Shown: piece after piece, positions 61,029 through 64,000 of the stretch
Layout of the letters: each line of letters starts with the position of its first letter
Position numbering within the stretch: the first letter of the stretch is position 1
Source of the DNA: JAYPHU01 sp038127535
Lineage (GTDB): Bacteria; Pseudomonadota; Alphaproteobacteria; Rhodospirillales; UBA2165
DNA length: 64,000 nt
Assembly: GCA_038127535.1 (NCBI GenBank)
Contig: JAYPHU010000006.1
Span: 1-64,000, forward strand
Direction: 5' to 3'
Made by a program: the position numbers and the translations under genes
Notes under the pieces: generated by a model
The model's database searches: none
What the model saw: the letters and a program-made list of their open reading frames with translations, nothing else
What the model was told of the DNA's origin: nothing

Positions 61029-62639
61029 TTAGGCTGAAGCGTCTTCCAAAATCATATCCGCCGCTTTCTCGCCGATCATGATGGTCGGGGCGTTGGTGTT
61101 GCCGGAAACAAGCGTCGGCATGATCGAAGCATCGACTACGCGTATGCCTTGAATGCCGTGGACCCGAAGGCGTGGATCGACCACGGCGCGCTCGTCCGTA
61201 CCCATCCGGCAGGTGCTGACCGGGTGATAGCTGGACCGGCCTTGCTCTTTCAGGAAGGCCACCAGTTCGTCGTTGGATTGGAGGTCCGGGCCGGGTCGGA
61301 ATTCTCCCTCGTGTACGCCTTTCCAGGCGGGTTGGGCCATGATCTCCCGGCCGGCGCGCATTCCGCCCAAGAGTATCTGCCGGTCTTTTTCCGCCGACAT
61401 GTAATTCGGTTGAATGGAGGGCGCGGTGCGATGGTCGGAGGCGACGATCTTTACACTGCCCCGGCTTTCCGGCCGCATCAGCGCGCACACGAGGGAGAAT
61501 CCGGGGAAGGGATGCGGCGTGTCGCCCGGCGTGTCCGCCGTGAAGAGCATCAGCAGCATCTGAATTTCCGGCGAGGCCGCACCTGGCTCGATCTTTGTGT
61601 AGCCGCCGGCATAGGCCGCGCCCATCTCCATCAGGCCTTGTCGTCGCAGGCCGTAATTCAGCCCCGTCCGAATTTTGCGCCACGGACTATGGAAGATATC
61701 GTTCACCGTGTTGGGCTTGGCGGAGCGGTACATCAGCGTGCCGTTGAAATGATCCTGCAGATTGTCGCCGACGCCGGGCATGTCCTGCACCACGTCGATG
61801 CCATGAGACTGCAGCAACTCTGCCGGTCCCAAACCGGAGAGCTGCAACAGTTGCGGCGAGTTGATCGCGCCGCCGGAGACCAAAACCTCCCGTCCGGCCA
61901 TCACGGTTCTTTTTTCGCCGCCCGCTTCTAAGGCGACGCCCGTGGCCTTCTTGCCATCAAACAGCAATCGTGTGGCATGGGCGTTGGAGATCACCGTGAG
62001 ATTCGGGCGTTTTCGGGCCGGCTTTAGATAACCGACCGCCGCGCTGCAACGCCGGCCGTTTCGGCTGGTCCATTGCACATAGCCGAAGCCTTCCGGCTTG
62101 GCGCCGTTGACGTCGTCATTGCGCTCATGTCCGGCTTGCTGCACCGCCTCAATGAACGCGTCGGCGATTTCGTGCGGTGTCGCCGGGTCGGAAACGGCCA
62201 GCGGGCCGCCGGTACCGTGGTATTCGCTTTCGCCCCTCTGCTGATCCTCCGACTTCTTAAAGTAGTGGAGTACGTCATCGAAGCTCCAGCCCGTGTTGCC
62301 CAGCTGCCGCCACAGGTCGTAGTCCTGCCGGTGGCCGCGCATATAGACGAGTCCATTGATGGAACTAGAGCCGCCGATGACCTTGCCCCGGGGCTGGATC
62401 ACCTGACGGTCAACCCAGTCCGGGTTTTTCTGCGTCCGGTAAAGCCAATTGACCAGCGGATTGGTGAAATGCTTGCCGTAGCCGATGGGGATATGGATCC
62501 ACGGGTTGGTGTCCTTCCGCCCGGCCTCCAGCAGGCAGACCGTATATTTGCGGTTTTCGGTTAGCCGGTTGGCCAGCACGCAGCCGGCGCTGCCCGCGCC
62601 GACAATCACGAAGTCATAAGTGGGAGAGGTCTCCGCCAT
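61029..62639 (-). CDS. GMC-family FAD-dependent oxidoreductase (choline dehydrogenase-like)
   Basis: 536 residues. FAD-binding GxGxxG as DFVIVGAGSAGCVLANRLTE, GMC signatures IQPRGKVIGGSSSINGLVYM and GGAINSPQLLQLSGLGPAE, and catalytic-end motifs SSYHPVSTCRMGTD and IMPTLVSGNTNAPTIMIGEK. Members oxidise choline, alcohols or polyethylene glycols to aldehydes. It is directly downstream of the amidohydrolase gene (stop and start adjacent at 62639/62640), so the two are likely one transcriptional unit. Substrate not predictable. Confidence 0.93.
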   Translation of the reverse strand: MAETSPTYDFVIVGAGSAGCVLANRLTENRKYTVCLLEAGRKDTNPWIHIPIGYGKHFTNPLVNWLYRTQKNPDWVDRQVIQPRGKVIGGSSSINGLVYMRGHRQDYDLWRQLGNTGWSFDDVLHYFKKSEDQQRGESEYHGTGGPLAVSDPATPHEIADAFIEAVQQAGHERNDDVNGAKPEGFGYVQWTSRNGRRCSAAVGYLKPARKRPNLTVISNAHATRLLFDGKKATGVALEAGGEKRTVMAGREVLVSGGAINSPQLLQLSGLGPAELLQSHGIDVVQDMPGVGDNLQDHFNGTLMYRSAKPNTVNDIFHSPWRKIRTGLNYGLRRQGLMEMGAAYAGGYTKIEPGAASPEIQMLLMLFTADTPGDTPHPFPGFSLVCALMRPESRGSVKIVASDHRTAPSIQPNYMSAEKDRQILLGGMRAGREIMAQPAWKGVHEGEFRPGPDLQSNDELVAFLKEQGRSSYHPVSTCRMGTDERAVVDPRLRVHGIQGIRVVDASIMPTLVSGNTNAPTIMIGEKAADMILEDASA

Positions 62640-64000
62640 TTAGGCCGCCAGTTTGACGTCTTTCAGGATGCGCTGGCCGGAACGCGCGAGGAGATCCATC
62701 TTCTTGTCGATCCCCTTATAGCGCAGCTTGCCGTTCCGCTTTTTGATCTTGCCGGCGATCATGACCGTATCCACGTTGGACCCGTTGGCGTGGAAGACCA
62801 GCGCTTCCACCGGATCATTGACGGGGAACAGGTTTAGATGCCGGCCATCGACCAGGATGATGTCGGCCTGCTTGCCCGGCGTCACTGATCCGATCTTGTG
62901 ATCCAGCCGTAGCGCCTTGGCGGAATCGATGGTCGCCCATTCTAAAGCCTCCCGCGCGGTGATCGACAGATGATCGGCCGGCTTCCCGGTTTTTCGGATG
63001 GTCTCGTTGTTATCCAGATTGCGTTGATGCTGCAGGGTGGTGCGCAGCACTGTAAACATGTCTCCGGAAATATTGCATTCCACATCGACGCCGATGGACG
63101 GCCGGCCGCCCAGCGCCCGCACCCGGCCGGTGATCGGCACGCCATGGGCCATCTGCAGTTCTACCTCCGCGGTAACCGTCAGCGACGCGCCCGCATCCAC
63201 CAGGATTTTCAGCTCCTTGTCGCTGAGATGAACGCCGTGGACCATGTTGTGCCGCTCATCCAGCAGTCTCAGCTTGGCGAGTTTTTGATAGCCGTCATTG
63301 TTCAGCCGGTGGGGTGAGCCCCACACATGGGCGGAGATGAGGAGATCAAACTCCTTGGCCAGTTCGAAATCATGCTTGGTCACGTCCCACACGGAAAAGT
63401 CCGGGCCCAGCGCCGCCATGGCCAAGGTGACAAGGGCGTCGTCCGCCGCCAGGGAGGTTTTGCGCAACCGCTCGATCTCTGACCGGGGATGGGGGATATG
63501 GGTAAACGGCGTTTGGTTCTTCTTGGCGTCCGGCTTGGGGGAGCCATGGCCGAAGACGGCGCGGATGCCGGATTCTTTCAACGCGTCGATGGCCGCATCT
63601 GAATGGGCCGGGGTCGCGTTGTTGTGGCACCAGTCCATGATGGTCGTCGCACCGGCGTTTATCTGGTTGAGCGCGCCCACAAGGTTACCGAGATAGGTGT
63701 CATTCGCAGTGAAGCGGGGCGCGATCTTGGCATGCATGTGGTGCAGATATTCGGGGATGGACCAATTGCCGGCGCTGCCCCGCAAGCCGGTCTGCCAGGT
63801 GTGCAGATGCGCGTTCACCAACCCCGGCAGGACGATCATCCCGGCGGCGTCGATAATCTTGGCGTCTGCCGCGCGAATGGATTTGGCGACTTTGAGAATT
63901 TTGTCCCCGTCGATCAGGACATCGCCCTTGGCGAAGTCGCCGACTTTCTTATCCAGGCTGACAATCGTGCCGCCCTTGATGAGTATCCGTGCTATAGCCG
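62640..64000 (-). CDS. amidohydrolase (cytosine deaminase/hydroxyatrazine-type), 5' end outside window
   Basis: The frame is open to the right edge of the window: upstream of the internal Met at 63839 it reads ARILIKGGTIVSLDKKVGDF and GDVLIDGDKILKVAKSIRAA, a normal amidohydrolase N-terminus, so the gene is partial here. Seen: the metal-binding HxH LVNAHLHTWQTGLRG, later His candidates LISAHVWGSPHR and NMVHGVHLSD, and a catalytic Asp region. C-terminal beta-sandwich: IGSVTPGKQADIILVDGRHL. Hydrolyses C-N bonds in ring or chain compounds; exact substrate unknown. Followed immediately by the GMC oxidoreductase gene. Confidence 0.88.
   Translation of the reverse strand, partial: AIARILIKGGTIVSLDKKVGDFAKGDVLIDGDKILKVAKSIRAADAKIIDAAGMIVLPGLVNAHLHTWQTGLRGSAGNWSIPEYLHHMHAKIAPRFTANDTYLGNLVGALNQINAGATTIMDWCHNNATPAHSDAAIDALKESGIRAVFGHGSPKPDAKKNQTPFTHIPHPRSEIERLRKTSLAADDALVTLAMAALGPDFSVWDVTKHDFELAKEFDLLISAHVWGSPHRLNNDGYQKLAKLRLLDERHNMVHGVHLSDKELKILVDAGASLTVTAEVELQMAHGVPITGRVRALGGRPSIGVDVECNISGDMFTVLRTTLQHQRNLDNNETIRKTGKPADHLSITAREALEWATIDSAKALRLDHKIGSVTPGKQADIILVDGRHLNLFPVNDPVEALVFHANGSNVDTVMIAGKIKKRNGKLRYKGIDKKMDLLARSGQRILKDVKLAA

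Overview
The window reads as chromosomal DNA of an alphaproteobacterium, most likely of the Rhodospirillales type. It has a moderately high G+C content and dense gene packing with many 4-bp stop/start overlaps. A glnB-glnA pair lies behind a sigma-54-like promoter, recG / sdhE / mfd are adjacent, and REP-like palindromes of the 'cgtcatgcccgg...' kind occur between genes. Lineage is an inference from gene order and protein flavour; no rRNA gene is present. There is no CRISPR array, transposase or phage gene.

Layout. 1-0.5 kb: remains of a decayed gene with seven in-frame stops. 0.66-5.95 kb (minus): a MetE-like methyltransferase, a gamma-glutamylcyclotransferase-like protein and three translationally coupled Bcr/CflA drug exporters. 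A PaaK-type CoA ligase is divergent from them. 7.5-9.7 kb: glnB-glnA with terminator and REP-like elements. 10-12.3 kb: a PH-like membrane protein, and a His/Asp-rich protein between two broken lipoprotein genes. 12.5 kb: aminotransferase. 14-19.6 kb (minus): a surface-glycan or natural-product style cluster (two methyltransferases, a 2OG-Fe(II) oxygenase-like protein, two glycosyltransferase-like proteins and a fragment that may be a radical-SAM N-terminus). 19.66 kb: tRNA-His. 20-22 kb: a DMT exporter between broken VOC and FkbM genes. 22.5-27.4 kb: an RND efflux pair whose periplasmic adaptor carries six EF-hand loops. 27.6-33.9 kb: tkt, class I FBA, rpe, a DASS symporter and a tandem USP. 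34-36.7 kb: two truncated convergent genes, Nudix, cNMP-binding and DUF502 proteins. 36.7-42.7 kb: recG, sdhE, mfd. 43.3-52.2 kb: a CoA-thioester catabolic cluster with a thiolase-fold protein lacking the thiolase Cys and His. 52-60.5 kb: FrnE, MFS, CspA, DUF2786, a broken cupin, a BTLCP protein without its Cys, a broken hybrid kinase, MFS. 60.7-64 kb: a small ORF, GMC oxidoreductase and an amidohydrolase cut by the window edge.

Two themes stand out. First, the EF-hand/RND fusion at 22.5-27.4 kb suggests an efflux pump that senses Ca2+ in the periplasm; I do not know this architecture from described pumps. Second, at least eight accessory genes are broken by nonsense codons (always TAA or TAG, at places where Gln would fit) and/or single-base indels, many in homopolymers. 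Long housekeeping genes (mfd, recG, tkt, glnA, the 3.2-kb RND permease) are intact. That contrast argues for real gene decay rather than uniform sequencing error, but a read-level check is needed to settle it.
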